Of a stretch of 64,000 nt of DNA, positions 35,773 through 47,700 are shown piece after piece. This DNA comes from Amblyornis subalaris. Taxonomy: Eukaryota > Chordata > Aves > Passeriformes > Ptilonorhynchidae. Below the pieces are notes generated by a model. That model worked only from the letters and a program-made list of their open reading frames with translations, was not told where the DNA came from and did not search any database. The translations under genes were made by a program, and so were the position numbers. The DNA lies in assembly GCA_018881555.1 (NCBI GenBank), contig JACAXG010000132.1, positions 1,769,176-1,833,175 on the forward strand, given 5' to 3'. Numbering within the stretch: the stretch's first letter is position 1; each line of letters opens with the position of its first letter.

Positions 35773-38247
35773 TTATGTTTGCAAACGGGGTACTGTGCCC
35801 TTGGTGGCCTGTCAGATGCCAAATTGTTCCTCTCCATGTCCAAAGGTCTTTGGGTGGATAGGAGGGATGGGCTTCCTTCCCGGAATACNGAGCCCAGGCA
35901 CGGCCCCATTCCTACCATTTGTATCCCCAGCACTTGTGCTGCTGCTCCAGGGTCACTGCTCAGCAGGCACCGCACTGGTCCTCCAGGTCTTGATGACACC
36001 CACCCAAAAATGTGCAAGCAAACAGTGCTGCTGTCTTCTGCTCTTCTTCAACCACCCTTCTCTTCTGAACATCTGCTCTGTATTTTGCAGAAAAGGTTAA
36101 AAAAAAAAAAGAATGAGAAAGAAAAGGGAAACAGGAAAGGGAGATGTTTCAGAAGTTTCCCTCCACCTATCTGTACACACATAAGAATAAATAAGTAAAT
36201 ATTATACACCTATATATACAGATATATACATGCTGATGTTCCACAGTCTGTCAGGAGAGGATTTGGAAGGCAGCATTCCCACCCAGAGTGACTTGGTGTT
36301 GAATCCTGGACAGCGTTTCTCTGCACATCAGCCCAAGCCCATAATTCTGCGAAGGAATTATGGTGGTGATTCACCAGGCCGTGGTGTTGTCTGTGAACGT
36401 TATGACTATCTAGGCTTGAACACCTATGCAACAGCACCCATTAAGAATTAATGCTGCCTCTTATTTGCCAACTTTCTCTCCAAACTCNCCAAGCTTAGAA
36501 AGATCCATGTCTGTGCACAGGCACACGGGAACGTTGTGTTACCATAAAAGTGGCTGGAGTTTATGGTATCTCAGCTCTTGCCTGCAGTCAGGGTAGAGGC
36601 CTGGAACAGCAGCAGTGCTCAAGGTCCCTCCTTGGGATTTCCAGAGCAGGAGAGCTAATGCCTTCTAACCCTCTTATAAGCCTCAACATGACTTCCGCTG
36701 ACAGGGAATGAGCACCCCATAGCTTCCAGTCTAGTCATCAACATTTTGTCTACGTTGACTGGAAAGGGGCTGGTGTTGCCATAAATTAGCAAGACTATAC
36801 ATAAGAACTCCTGTCCTTGCCATCTGTAACAAAGCAGAATAAAATATTCAAAACTCNCAGCTCTGCTTGCAGCACCGAGGCAAGTCACATGCAGTCAGCT
36901 GGTGTGTCTGCTGTTTATTTCCATGCAGAATAAAAACTAGTTTATAAATTGTAACTTCTCCCCGTTCTGGCTACTAGGTTTGAACACAAGTATGTCAGGC
37001 TTTTTCTGCAAATAGCAATCTCCTAGGATGTGAAACATTGTTAATTTATCTTAAATAATTCAATAGAATGTCAATATTCCACAACTCCCTCTACTTAGAG
37101 TGACAGGTGTGTTCAAATTAGTAGCCCTGAAGAATAAAGAATATTCAGGACATGCTTTTATCTCAGGAAAGACAGAACTCAGTGCAGCTGCATAAGTTTT
37201 TAAAGTAGCAGTGTGAACACCAGCCTGCTACCTGGATGACAAGTAATTCAAGCACAAATGTTGTTGCTTTTAGAAAAGAAGTGGTATATACCTTTTGTAC
37301 CCGATGAGTAATCACTGTGAGTTCTCTGTATGTGTATGATATTCTATATTTTACATACACACACAGGATATACAACATAATGTGTGAGTTGATGCTGTGA
37401 AATACTGTTTCATATTTGCACACTAATTCTATCAAAAACAAAAGGTTTTCTTAAGGCAGATCATGTGATGAGTTCAGGCAGCTAGACTTGTTGCTCAATG
37501 TATTTTCTCTGTGACAAGNTGGAGATCTATTAATTGGTAAAAATAGCCCTGACACCATGCTTGGAGCTTCTGGGGAAGAAGTTGTTCCTTTTTCCAGGTT
37601 ATGATCACCATAATTAGAGCAACAATCACAGAAGTTAACGTGGGGTAAGACACTCTCCATTTTCCTTTTCATTACTCTGACAAAACAGGATTCCTTGCTG
37701 TGGTGTATTTTTATCTGTATTATCAAATCTATTTTTATGTTTCTGAAGACATAGAGGTGAGGGCATCCAAGAATTTCTTTGGAAAACTATTGCGGATTGA
37801 TGGTATTTTCTTGATGCTTTAAAGTTGTTGCTTAAATCTCCTGTCCATTTGTATAACCTCTCTCCATTCAGGTGCTCACATCCTTTTGATATTAGCAAGG
37901 ATGAATTGATTAATTTGGGCGCAGGAAGGAGGCAAGGCAGGGCTGCCCTTTGTTTAACCCAGTGGTGCCAGCTAGTCTGGGTCAGAAGCGTGACTAAACT
38001 CCAGCTGAGACATTTCTGTGGCTGATCAAGATGTTAGGGCAACACCCAGAAAAATAGCCCAGGCTAGCTTGGCAGTGTTGTCTTAAGACTTAAAGTGCAC
38101 ATGCTGTTTTCATCTCGAACATGTAACTTGCCTGCTCTGCAGTGGGGAGTCAGGCTGAGGGACCCTCCTCCTCCTCAGCCTTGTAAAGCCTTCCTGCAAA
38201 CATGCTGGTGCACTTCAGTATGGCGGGTGTGTTCGCCCACGGTTCCT

Positions 38248-38271
38248 GGGAAAGTGGCAGGGAAAGTGGCA
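38248..38271 (+). repeat. Perfect 12-bp tandem duplication
   Basis: The unit gggaaagtggca occurs twice head to tail at 38248-38259 and 38260-38271. It is probably a recent slippage duplication. Confidence 0.8.
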
Positions 38272-38359
38272 GTATGTGAGCAGGTGTAGCCCTTTCCTTC
38301 CTATGAGATCGCATGTGGGTGCCTATGGCTCTGTCTTCCTTGCAGATCAGTGATCCAGG

Positions 38360-38920
38360 AGGAGTGTAAAGGGGATGATCCTTCTCCTCTGCTAAGCCTT
38401 GGTGACATTTGGGATGCTGGGTCCAGTGCTAGGCTTGCCAGTACAGGAGAGGCATGGTCTTAAATGAAGGGAGTTCATCAAAGGGCTGTAAAGGTGATTA
38501 AGGGACTGGAGCAGCTTTNGTGTAAGNGGAGGGTGAGAGCTGTGACTGTTCAGCCTGGAAAAGAGGGACCAGATGGGTCTGCTCAATGTATATAAATAAC
38601 TGGTGGAATGAGTAAAACAGACAGAGCCAAGCTTTTCTTGGTGATGCCTGGTGACAGGGCAGGAGGCAATGGGCACAGACTAGAATACAGGAAATTCTAT
38701 TTCAGTGTAAGGAACAGCAGGCTTTTTCNATTGTAGGTGTGATCAAACACTGGGACAGGTTACCCAGAGNGATCATGGCATCTCCATCCTTGGGCATAGC
38801 AAAACCCGACTGGACGCAGCCCTGAGAACCTGCTGTAGCTGACCCTGCCCTGAGCAGGGCAGTGGGACAGGACCAGAGGTCCCTCCAACCCCAGCTGTTG
38901 TGTGATGCTGTAATCCTACG
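38360..38920 (+). mobile_element. CR1 LINE 3' fragment
   Basis: This is a 5'-truncated CR1 non-LTR retrotransposon in sense orientation. It covers the last part of ORF2 (the reverse transcriptase protein) and the 3' UTR. Recognisable landmarks in order are the ctcctctgctaag block near 38385, a gattaagggactggagca block near 38495, gactgttcagcctgg near 38545, gcaatgggcacagact near 38665, caggaaattc near 38690, gggacaggttacccagag near 38751, aaacccgactggac near 38802 and aggtccctccaacccc near 38876. It ends with a worn copy of the typical tail (ttgtgtgatgctgtaat). Small indels and unresolved bases break the reading frame, so the copy is dead. CR1 is the dominant retrotransposon of birds and is the main clue to the source organism. 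The 5' edge is approximate. Confidence 0.93.
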
Positions 38921-41479
38921 AGCTGTTTGAACATGTAATTGTTGACCTTGCAATGGTCAATACTAAGGCAACGGTCATGTCCCCCTTCAAACTAACAGTC
39001 CTAATTTGTTTATGCTTCCAACTAGCTATTATATTAAGCCACAGTACAGCTGACCCCCTGAGAAGAGGTAACTGAAGCTTTTGTTGAAGAATGTACACTG
39101 GTTGGCTCCATGCCTCTTTCTTCCGAGCTTAAAGGAAAAAAGGGGGCCACTAGTTTATTTATCTTGACTTAATATCTTCCTGTATTTGGTTGACCTTAAC
39201 TCTCCATTTTCTAATGAAGCCTGAAGACGCTCATGAGCTGAATTTATTAATGCTTTCTTTTGTTGTGAAATGATTTACTTTTGTTTAGCCCTTATCACTT
39301 GCCCTGTGGAGTTCATGTGTATTCCTNAGGAGGAACAATGAATGGATGTTTCCTGCTCTAGGTGTGTACAAGCGTTTCTCAAAAATTTTAAATTGGAGTG
39401 TGGGAGTGAAGCAAAGCTGTTAACCCAGAGTATCCTCTCCTACCTAGCACAGGTACTTTTTGTGGGTCTCAACAACTGTTAAGGAGTTCAGACAATATCC
39501 TATATTTACTGAATTAGCTGTGTGCTTTCTGCCTCATCAGCCCATGAGCTGATGGCAGTTCTCATTGCTCATAGGAATTGTTGCTTGAGATCCTGTTTCA
39601 GATTTTTGAGATTCACTTTTTTCTTGCTTAATTGTTCAATCCTATTAATATTCAAAAATGAATCCAATTATTATTTGGCTTCATTCCTAATTGAGTTTTG
39701 ACTCCTCGCAGTGCTGTTCCGAAATGTAGTCGCTCTTACAGCATGAAAGCAGGGAATGGCTTGTCATTTTGATGGACTGATTTTGATAAAACATGGCTTA
39801 AATCTAGTCCTGCCACAGATGTACTTTTCAACCTGGTACCTTTTTTAATATTCTGACTTTGATTTCAATGCTGCAGAATTCATACAGTGCAGAAATCTCT
39901 GGAGGATTTGGGGACCAGACTAGATTATGTGCCGACCTAAGAGTTTGTTTGGAAAACTTGCTGTTAGTGACAGGTGTTCCTTTATGAGGAATCTGAAGAA
40001 AAGACTCTTATGTGAGAATACAGAGAATGGCAGAAATGTAAGACCCCCCTCATAGTTTCTGGAATAACCCTCTATTTTAATCAATAATACTGGAATATGA
40101 TCGTGGATGTTCCCACTGTTATCAATTTAACCTCCTAACCTAAATCATGGTTTTAATGTGGCTTCGTCTGCCTCCATTCTGCATGTGTATTCTATTTGTA
40201 TGTGAGCAGCTTTAGCCCTTAATCAAAATCAGTGGGAGAATATTACGTGTAGGATTTGGGTGGGAGGTTTTTGATGGGTGATGTGACAGTGGAGGTCATT
40301 CTGTGCGTCACAGAATAATTTCCTTTGGAAGAAACCTCTGGCTCGATGTCCCACACTCATGGTTATGCTTTTAAAAGTGCTAGCTTTCATTTAGGGAGGG
40401 GATTGCTGACATGGGGCTGACAGGCTCAAACCCACTGCTGCCTTTAGCAAGGGGTGAACCCACTGACATGGTGGGTACAGTAATTTCTTAGAGCTTGGAC
40501 CAGGCCCACCTCTAGCTGTTTGTGAGTGAGGCTGTTCTAACAGGAACTAGGATGAAGCTAATTTCACGCTGGCTTCTCAAAAGCTTTCAGGAGGTGGTGA
40601 CTTCATGACCACGGCTGATAAACAAACTTGGCTTTTATAAAAATAGACTGATGGTCTGGCAGGAATTCCAGCCTGTCCAAATGGGTCTGCTCCTGCCAAG
40701 CAGCGCGGCCGCCGCTGTGTGAAANGGGTGTGCCCCTCCTGCTCCCTCTCAGCCTTCACATTTCCCGGCTTCTTCCCAATCAGATGGTAAATACGTCTCT
40801 GCACATAGCATTAAGGTTGGTAAATCAGTTGTGCAAATACTGCCAAGTAAGCAAATACAGTAGAAAATGGAACATTCACTCCTTTTGTTTAGTTATCAAT
40901 ACAGATTTAAAGGCAAGTCACTTTAAGTAATTGTATTTAGGTCATTAAACATGGTTTAATAATGACAATAGCAGGGTGTGTCCTGAGACAGGAGGCAAAG
41001 CAGTACACCTCTAATAGCCTAAGAGTGGGTTATTTCTGATAACAAACCTATCTCGTTGGGATTGTTCAGAGAAGGGCAGTTTGATGAACACCCACTTTTG
41101 GACAAATCCCGAGTGTTCTTATTGTCCTGCTACTCATAAGTTGAGCCCATGTAAAACGTAAAGATCTTTTCAGCACTATCTCTGTTTACCAAGTTAAACA
41201 TTGAATAAAAATCTCTCTTGACATAATGAGCATGGGTTATGTACAATGTGTGACTGGAAAAAAGAAGATTCCCTACACCATAGGGTATGAAGTTCCTATC
41301 CATATTACATGGGTTTTTTCCAGTCTAAACCAGCAGTGAGTATTCCTCATTCTACATGTTGGATCAAGAGTACTGCTGGATGAAATAAAGTGTACAAAAT
41401 TATAGTGGTAAGCAAGTGAATCTTTCAAGGCCAATTAAAAAAAAATACGTCTGTTTTCTAAACTTCTCAGGGATTTTTA
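38921..41479. other. No gene seen
   Basis: AT-leaning non-coding DNA. The interval near 39120-39310 has conserved-looking words (gccactagtttatttatcttgac) but no more can be said. Open frames are below 80 codons. Confidence 0.6.
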
Positions 41480-41720
41480 ATCTTCGAAACCAGTCTCCAC
41501 AGAGATGGATTAGTGAGGAGAGAACAGATGAAGCAATCAAAGGTGCCAGATAAATGCAATTTATCATGTTTCCACAATTTATCGCCTAATTATCCTCCTC
41601 ATTGTGTGCGTATATGCGTCTATACGTGTATATATAATGTGTATGAGTATTAAATGTGTTTATGGAATGATACTGCTCCTGAATTTTCCACAGCGTGTTC
41701 TATAAACTGCTGGGGGTGGC
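41480..41720. other. Dense TCF/GATA/homeobox word cluster, candidate enhancer
   Basis: Within 41530-41600 lie ATCAAAGG (TCF/LEF type, 41536-41543), AGATAA (41548-41553), TTATC (41561-41565), TTTATCG (41578-41584) and TAATTATCC (41587-41595), which joins a homeodomain and a GATA word. CpGs survive near 41485, 41583, 41609, 41617 and 41625 in otherwise AT-rich DNA. No repeat or protein frame explains the segment. I infer a conserved non-coding element; no alignment was possible. Confidence 0.35.
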
Positions 41721-41739
41721 ATGCTTGCTTTTTTTTTTT

Positions 41740-42290
41740 TAATAAGTGCAGTATGTGAAATCTCACCAGACGTAGCTAAACCAGAGCGCATTGCTGACAT
41801 ACCAGCTATTTTATAGAAGACACGACTTATATGGAATTAACAGGTCCAATCCAAGTCTCTTAAACTCACACAATGAAATCTCATAAACCTGATAAAATGT
41901 GTGATTCTTTTAAATCATGAAATAGTTTTTAAATACAGCCGATCATTTCCAAAGCATGAATTTTTACGTGACGGCAATTCTTTCCTGTCACATTATTATT
42001 GCTAGTTTTGTTGCTGAGCAGGTTAAGACTGTAATGCACCACCTCAGCTGTGTGGCTTTCCTGGTTGAGATGGCTTTTCGTAAGCCAGGATACAAAGTTC
42101 AGCGCTTACTGGTCCCACTCCTAATCCTTTAGTCATACAATGACTTTTCCATTTTTCAGGTCCAATAATATAACTATGACTTCACCTCTACANAGCACTT
42201 CAACGGCTTGTTTTTCCGTGTTGGACTGTGGTTTACACGTTTCAAGAGGACCTTTTATGAATTTGTGAATCTTTGCAGGCAAATAACCTA
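41740..42290. other. Conserved-looking non-coding block
   Basis: A long stretch of low-redundancy AT-leaning DNA with retained CpGs (near 41770, 41789, 41822, 41939, 41967-41973, 42079, 42101 and 42205-42218) and many TF-like words, including tgacataccagctattttat and cacattattattgctag. It lacks repeats and coding frames. It adjoins the word cluster just upstream and may be one element set. Confidence 0.25.
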
Positions 42291-44194
42291 GTGAGGCTCT
42301 ATGTTTCTGTTAAAAAGCAGCATATGAGCCTAAGGTTTTTCCTTTCCCCCCGCTTATCCTATTCTTGTGTGTATTCTATACAGGTCTCATGTACCTTGAG
42401 GCATGCTGTCATTTCTACCCAAGGCCTATTTAAAGCTTCTTGTTTGGAAGAGCAGAGGCAAAGTTGTTTCCACATGGAAACAATCTCGTGTGTCTTGCTT
42501 TTAACCCATCCAGGTCCCTCTGGGAGTAGTCAGGTGGGATTGGAGGAGTGCATCTCATGGTGCTTGTAAGAGTGGCACAGTGAGGATGGGACTTAGGTGC
42601 CCGCATTGGAGGGAGGTCCACTGCNTCTGAGGTAGGCAGTGGCACATAGCCCAAGGAGAGGAGATACATCATGTCTGGCTCTTTGAAATGAGTATCAGAG
42701 CTGTGCCTTGCCTCAAAGGGGTGAGATGCNCTTAGAAAAAAGGGGTGCAGGCTTGTGTTGTATTAAAGCAGAAGGCTTTATTGAATCCAGTACTAATTTC
42801 ACTTTTCTAGTGGAGGACAACAGGGGACATTTAGTTCGCTCCAGACTTACTTTTCTTTTGCAAAGTATAAGTTCTGAGTTATTATTTAATTTAATTTTAA
42901 TCCCTAAAAAAATTCTTCTAAAGTGGAGAGAGAGGGAGGGGTGAGAGAGAGTGTCAGTGGCATCTCAGCCTCTTCACCCTGCTTTCCCATCTCCAGCCAC
43001 CTTCTGCCTGATCAGCTCTTCACTCAGCCCCTCAGGTCCAGGCTCTGGTATCAGTCTTTCACCTCTTAGGAAAACAAAGTTTGCAGGGAGATAATACTGG
43101 ATTTAANGTGATCTACAGGATTGGGGTCAAGGGTGATGACGAGGGCCTTCAATCAGTAGATGCTCGTTTGAGCGTGTCATCACTGCCAGTGGTTTAGATC
43201 AGGCTTCTGCTTACAACCAGCTGAAGTGACAGGTGAGAAACCTGCTTCTCACAGCAGGCAGGAGGAAGCTGTCGGGTACTCGTGGTCAGGGAAGGATAAA
43301 CATGGCTTGAAAATAGAATTGAGTTGGTTGCTGGCTGGGAGAAGGAGAGCAGATGTTGTGATTTCCTTCTTGCCAGTAACACAGAGCTGTTTGTGGATGT
43401 GGCTGGGATGACCCCCCTGATTGTTTCTGGAGATATATTTCCAGCTTAGAAGAAGATGAGAAAAGCAGCAGCGATGACAGCAAGCAGCAGTAGAGCCAGA
43501 CTGGATGGTGCAATGTCAGTCCAGAGCCCAGTCCAGCCCCTGGGTGGGATGTTGGTGCAGATGTCCCCAGTCAGCACATGGGTGCCTGGTGCACGTGGCT
43601 GTGCTCAAACNGCAACACATCCCCAGGGCTTGTGGAAACCCCAGGGCCACCCTGGAGGCAGCCAGATAGGAAATAATAGCAGTAAAACAACTTTTCTGCT
43701 TTGTGTGGGTTACGACTTGTTGCTGCCCAGAGCAGAGAATAAGAACCCTGGATAAGAAGGTTTGGTCTGGATTAAGGAGAGGGGGGATTTGGGTGGCAGT
43801 GGCAGGAGATGGAAACCCTGCGAGTGTCTCATCCCCAGAGCAGAGTGATGGAGCAACACTGTGTCACTGCCATGGGCTGGACGTGCCTGAGTGTGGTACA
43901 AAACTTCTGCCATCANCTCTGCTCAGGAATTTAATGGCAGTTTTCAGCAGGTAAATTCCTCTGTAATCTAATTCCTCTCTTTGTAGTGACTGGAGACCTG
44001 CAACTTCAGCTGAGCAAGAAATTTAGGTGATTGATCCCAGTGTATAAGCCAAGGAAAGGGAAGAAAAGCAGAGGAGAATAAAGAGAACAGCAGCTGATTT
44101 TGTGTTGTTTCTGATTTCTGTGTTGTAAGAGGGAAGCAATTTTCCATCTGGAAATGGAAATATTGCAAGTTGGAAAGGATCATCTTGAGTATTA
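42291..44194. other. No gene seen
   Basis: Plain non-coding DNA with scattered unresolved bases. Open frames of up to 99 codons lack domains. A short purine-rich run lies near 42926-42950. Confidence 0.65.
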
Positions 44195-44300
44195 AAACAG
44201 CAGGCTACAAATCAAGGAGGTTGTTGCCCTTTTTGACTTTGGGTGTGTCACTTAACCTCGTACTTTCAGTAATAGAAATGCTCAGTCCCTGTGCAGCTGA
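44195..44300 (-). repeat. Weak MIR-like fragment
   Basis: The order ctacaaatc, then actttgggtgtgtcacttaacctc, then a worn ctcag-like piece fits the antisense of a MIR core (gttaagtgac and onward). The match is short and diverged, so this may be chance. Confidence 0.3.
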
Positions 44301-44619
44301 GGTGCAAAAGCAGCCTCTGTTATCTGAAAATGCAAGTGGAAGACNCCTATAGATTATTCTTAATCATGCAACCACCAGATTCTATGTAACAAACAGTCTG
44401 TTGCGGGTCCACTCTCAGAGCTAGCTTTGGTCAAGTGTTAAATCCACTACAAAAGAAATTAGCTGCAGGTAGGACACTGTGAGTTTTGTGAAGACAACTC
44501 TTGGGTTCGTACAAGGAGGTTTTTTTTTAGCTGGATAGTAAAGGCAAGGGGAAAAATAATAAATCCCTTGGTTTGTTTGTGTGTCACTAAGTGACTCCAG
44601 TGATTTTCCATGCTGCATT

Positions 44620-44790
44620 AGTAGATCAGCGATGGCCGAAGTGCAGCCAGCCCTCTCTCTGTCCCTGGTGCCGCCATCACGCCGTCCCGCTCCGCACTGG
44701 AAGCGTTTCCNTGTGGCGTCTGCGCGGAGCGGCCGCCAAGCACTCGGTGACCTCCTTCCGCTGGCTCCCATTGATGCTGCGTGTTAATGG
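44620..44790. promoter_or_regulatory. CpG-rich patch
   Basis: About fourteen CpGs fall in 170 bases, including gtgccgccatcacgccgtcccgc-like sequence near 44670-44692 and gcgcggagcggccgcc near 44723-44738, against a CpG-poor background. It could be a small CpG island or an orphan regulatory patch. No first exon or gene was recognised on either strand; overlapping open frames (up to 156 codons) reflect the GC-rich composition. Confidence 0.28.
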
Positions 44791-47700
44791 GCAGAGAGGA
44801 AGGCAGGAGTTTGGCCAAGCACAAAGCGAAAGAGAAGNGGGAGGAAACCTGACAAAAGCCCCAGCCTCTGCCGTTGCTGTGCCAAAGGCAGACGGAGAAT
44901 GGGAGCAACAACCAGGGTGGTCAAGAANCGGAGCTGGCTGGCGATGGGTCAGTTGCAAATCACAGCAATCTCCAGGCAGCTCAGCCAAGAAGAGCTTGTG
45001 TTTGCACTGGTTGTGTGGCTCTACATACCAGAAGTGTGGCTGTCCTTTTCTCTCGGGATAATGACTAGGTGGAGCAGCTCAAGTATGTGCATGATATTCT
45101 TGGTGTTCCCAGCCAGGGAAAACAAAGCCCTGGAGAAGTGTGCTTGGTGGTAGAATTTTTTGTCTGGTTTTATTAGTGGTGGTGTGAATTGCTGACAGGT
45201 GTGTGAGGTGCTCCAGGTAGGTGACAGCATGGGGTTGGCACCCTGGAGACCTATGGAGTGCACTGNGGAATCAGAGTGTTTTATGAAATGGGTGGAAGTC
45301 GATAAGGAGCCTTGGACAGGCGATGATGGAAACTCTTTTGTGACTCTTTGCCCCAGCTTCAGACAATGGACAGGAAGATGGTGGTGCCAAGTAAAGGGTG
45401 AAGCATCAATATTAAACTCTGGTGTTGTCACACCTGCAGATGGGATAATAACTAGTGGTGTGGTTTGCAACCCAGTTTCCACGAATTACATTTCTGAGCA
45501 GTACAATAGATACCCCCCATTCTTCAGTTGCCGTCTGAAACATGATATATTTTCCATGAACTCCCACGTAAACGTTTTTTTTTGGTGACAGATTGCATGT
45601 TAAAGCACTGGAAGATGAAAGCACCAAATATTTGCTTTAGAAAAACACAGTGAAAGATTCTCTCATCCTTCTTACTCAAACTGCATCAGCCAGAATTCCA
45701 TTAACAAAAATGACTCTCTGTAGTTAAACTTATTGGCACCCCCTGGGCATCATTAAGACTCCTTCTTTCCCCCTGTGTCTTTTCCAGGGGAAGAGGCATG
45801 GAGGGAAGCTAATGTAGGACAGTAGTGGCTTGTGCTTGAATCCTGCTTGATATCATAGGATGAGTCTCCTCAGTGGAACACAAGCAGAGTAGACAGGCAG
45901 CCCCTTCCTGAGCCCCCAGCTACTCGAGTCGGGGGCTTCACTAAGGCAAAAGTGGCTTCAATAATTAACAGGCNTCTCGGAATTATGCTGCACCAACTGT
46001 CTGCATGACCTTGGACCAGAGCCCACGTCTCTCCATGCCTCAGTTTGCCTACCTAGGCAATAGAATTAAGTAATGCTTGCGAGTGTCACACTGTTGCCAA
46101 AAATAAACTATATCATTGGCCACCCAGAGTGTGACTAATTTTAAACCTACTGTGAATTTGCTCCGTGATCTCCAAGGAGAATGGTCAGCCCTGCGAGGCA
46201 GCCTGATGCTGCCCAGTAGATGTGCTTTAGGAAACAGGAATTTGGGGTACTCTTAACATNCCACATCTGAAAATAGGTCTTACCAGTAGCTGGATATTGA
46301 CAGCAAATTAAGTTGCTTAAAAGTAGCACATCTTCCTTTTTGCTCGTGCTTTCTGCAGAGCCTCATCTTTCAAGCCACAAGCCAGTGATGCATGATGCAG
46401 ATTGGCAGCCCCCTGATACACTTGCTACACTGGGCCCCCCTCTATTCTCTTAATTTTTATCTGCCTGCTTCCATTCAGACCTTGCCTCAAACACAGATAG
46501 TTGGTTCTGGAAACCAGTGTCTGATTTGACTCAGGAAAAGGCAGATGCTTTGGAACTGGCCATTTGAGGGTGTGAGTGGGAGCTGTGGAAGGCTTCCCTG
46601 TGCAGGGAAGGACCTCCTGCTCCTTCCTGCATGGTCCACCCCTGTGAGCCTGGGCTTCCAGGCCAGTGATGGTGAGTCATTTGCAGATAACCACACCCAC
46701 ATCTGAAGCCATGAAGGGGTCTGGCATGTTTGATAAAATAATATGTAGAAGATTTAAACCAATATTTGCTGGGTTTTTAAATTAAAAGCTTGTATAGAAC
46801 ACACAGCACTTTACATAGTGAATGGTGAGTAGGAGCATGTGTTTGTCCTCTGGCACATGTGTATACACAAATATGTAGCTTGTGCATTGTCAAAAGAAAG
46901 GAGGAAAATCCCCAGAATATACACAGCTTTGCGTCTGCTGCATATACATGCTTGTGATATGAGTGCTTACTGCTTCTCTCACAGATACTCATGTCTTCAG
47001 CTCAGCTGGCCAGCATGTTAGTGGCTGTGTAGATGACCACAACATTTACCCAAAAAGGTATTAATTTGGTTTTGAGGCTTATGTGCTGTGGCAAATTTCA
47101 TATTTGGAGACAGGAAAATCATTCCCCAAGCCAAAGCACTTGCTTGGAGTGAATTTTAGCTGCTGTCCTAAGGTATATATTTACTTACAGCAAATTTAAA
47201 AATTTCACTGGAGCACTTATTATTGACCATTTTTAATAATTAGATATTGTTTGGTTTTGCTTGCTGATGGACAGATGGATCCTGGATGCATTTTCCTGCA
47301 TTACTCTGGGGGATCAGTGGGACTGTATGCATGGAGCAGTCCTCTTACATTAATTCCCGTTTCTGCCCTGGCACTAGAATAGGCTCTTAGCTTCAGTGAA
47401 AAAGTTGTGCAGTGTTGTACAGTGGTCTCCTGGCACTCATAGTCTTGCACTTAAGTACGTTAGGGTTGGAATTGAAACTTGAGTTTGAGTGCAGTATTGG
47501 TGCAAATTTTGGTTAGGCAAAAGGTTTTCCTTTCCTTCCACTCAGTAACACTTTTGTCATTGAACATCTTGAATAAGTTTGTAGAAGAAGAGATTGTAAG
47601 TGTTAAAGTAGCTAAATGTCCTAAAGCCAAGGCAGTGGTAGAGTTGGGGTGTAGAAACACCACCTTTGTAGGTCTCAGCTCATCATTCTGGACAGCTACT

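Larger units (their letters stand above)
33552..38355. other. No gene seen; one MARE-like site and a 12-bp tandem
   Basis: No supportable gene in this long AT-leaning stretch. It contains a perfect NF-E2/MAF-type word at 35762-35772, AT-rich (TA-repeat-like) sequence near 35390-35450 and 36195-36232, and a perfect 12-bp tandem duplication at 38248-38271. A plus-strand open frame of 139 codons at 35779-36198 is rejected as coding. Confidence 0.65.
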
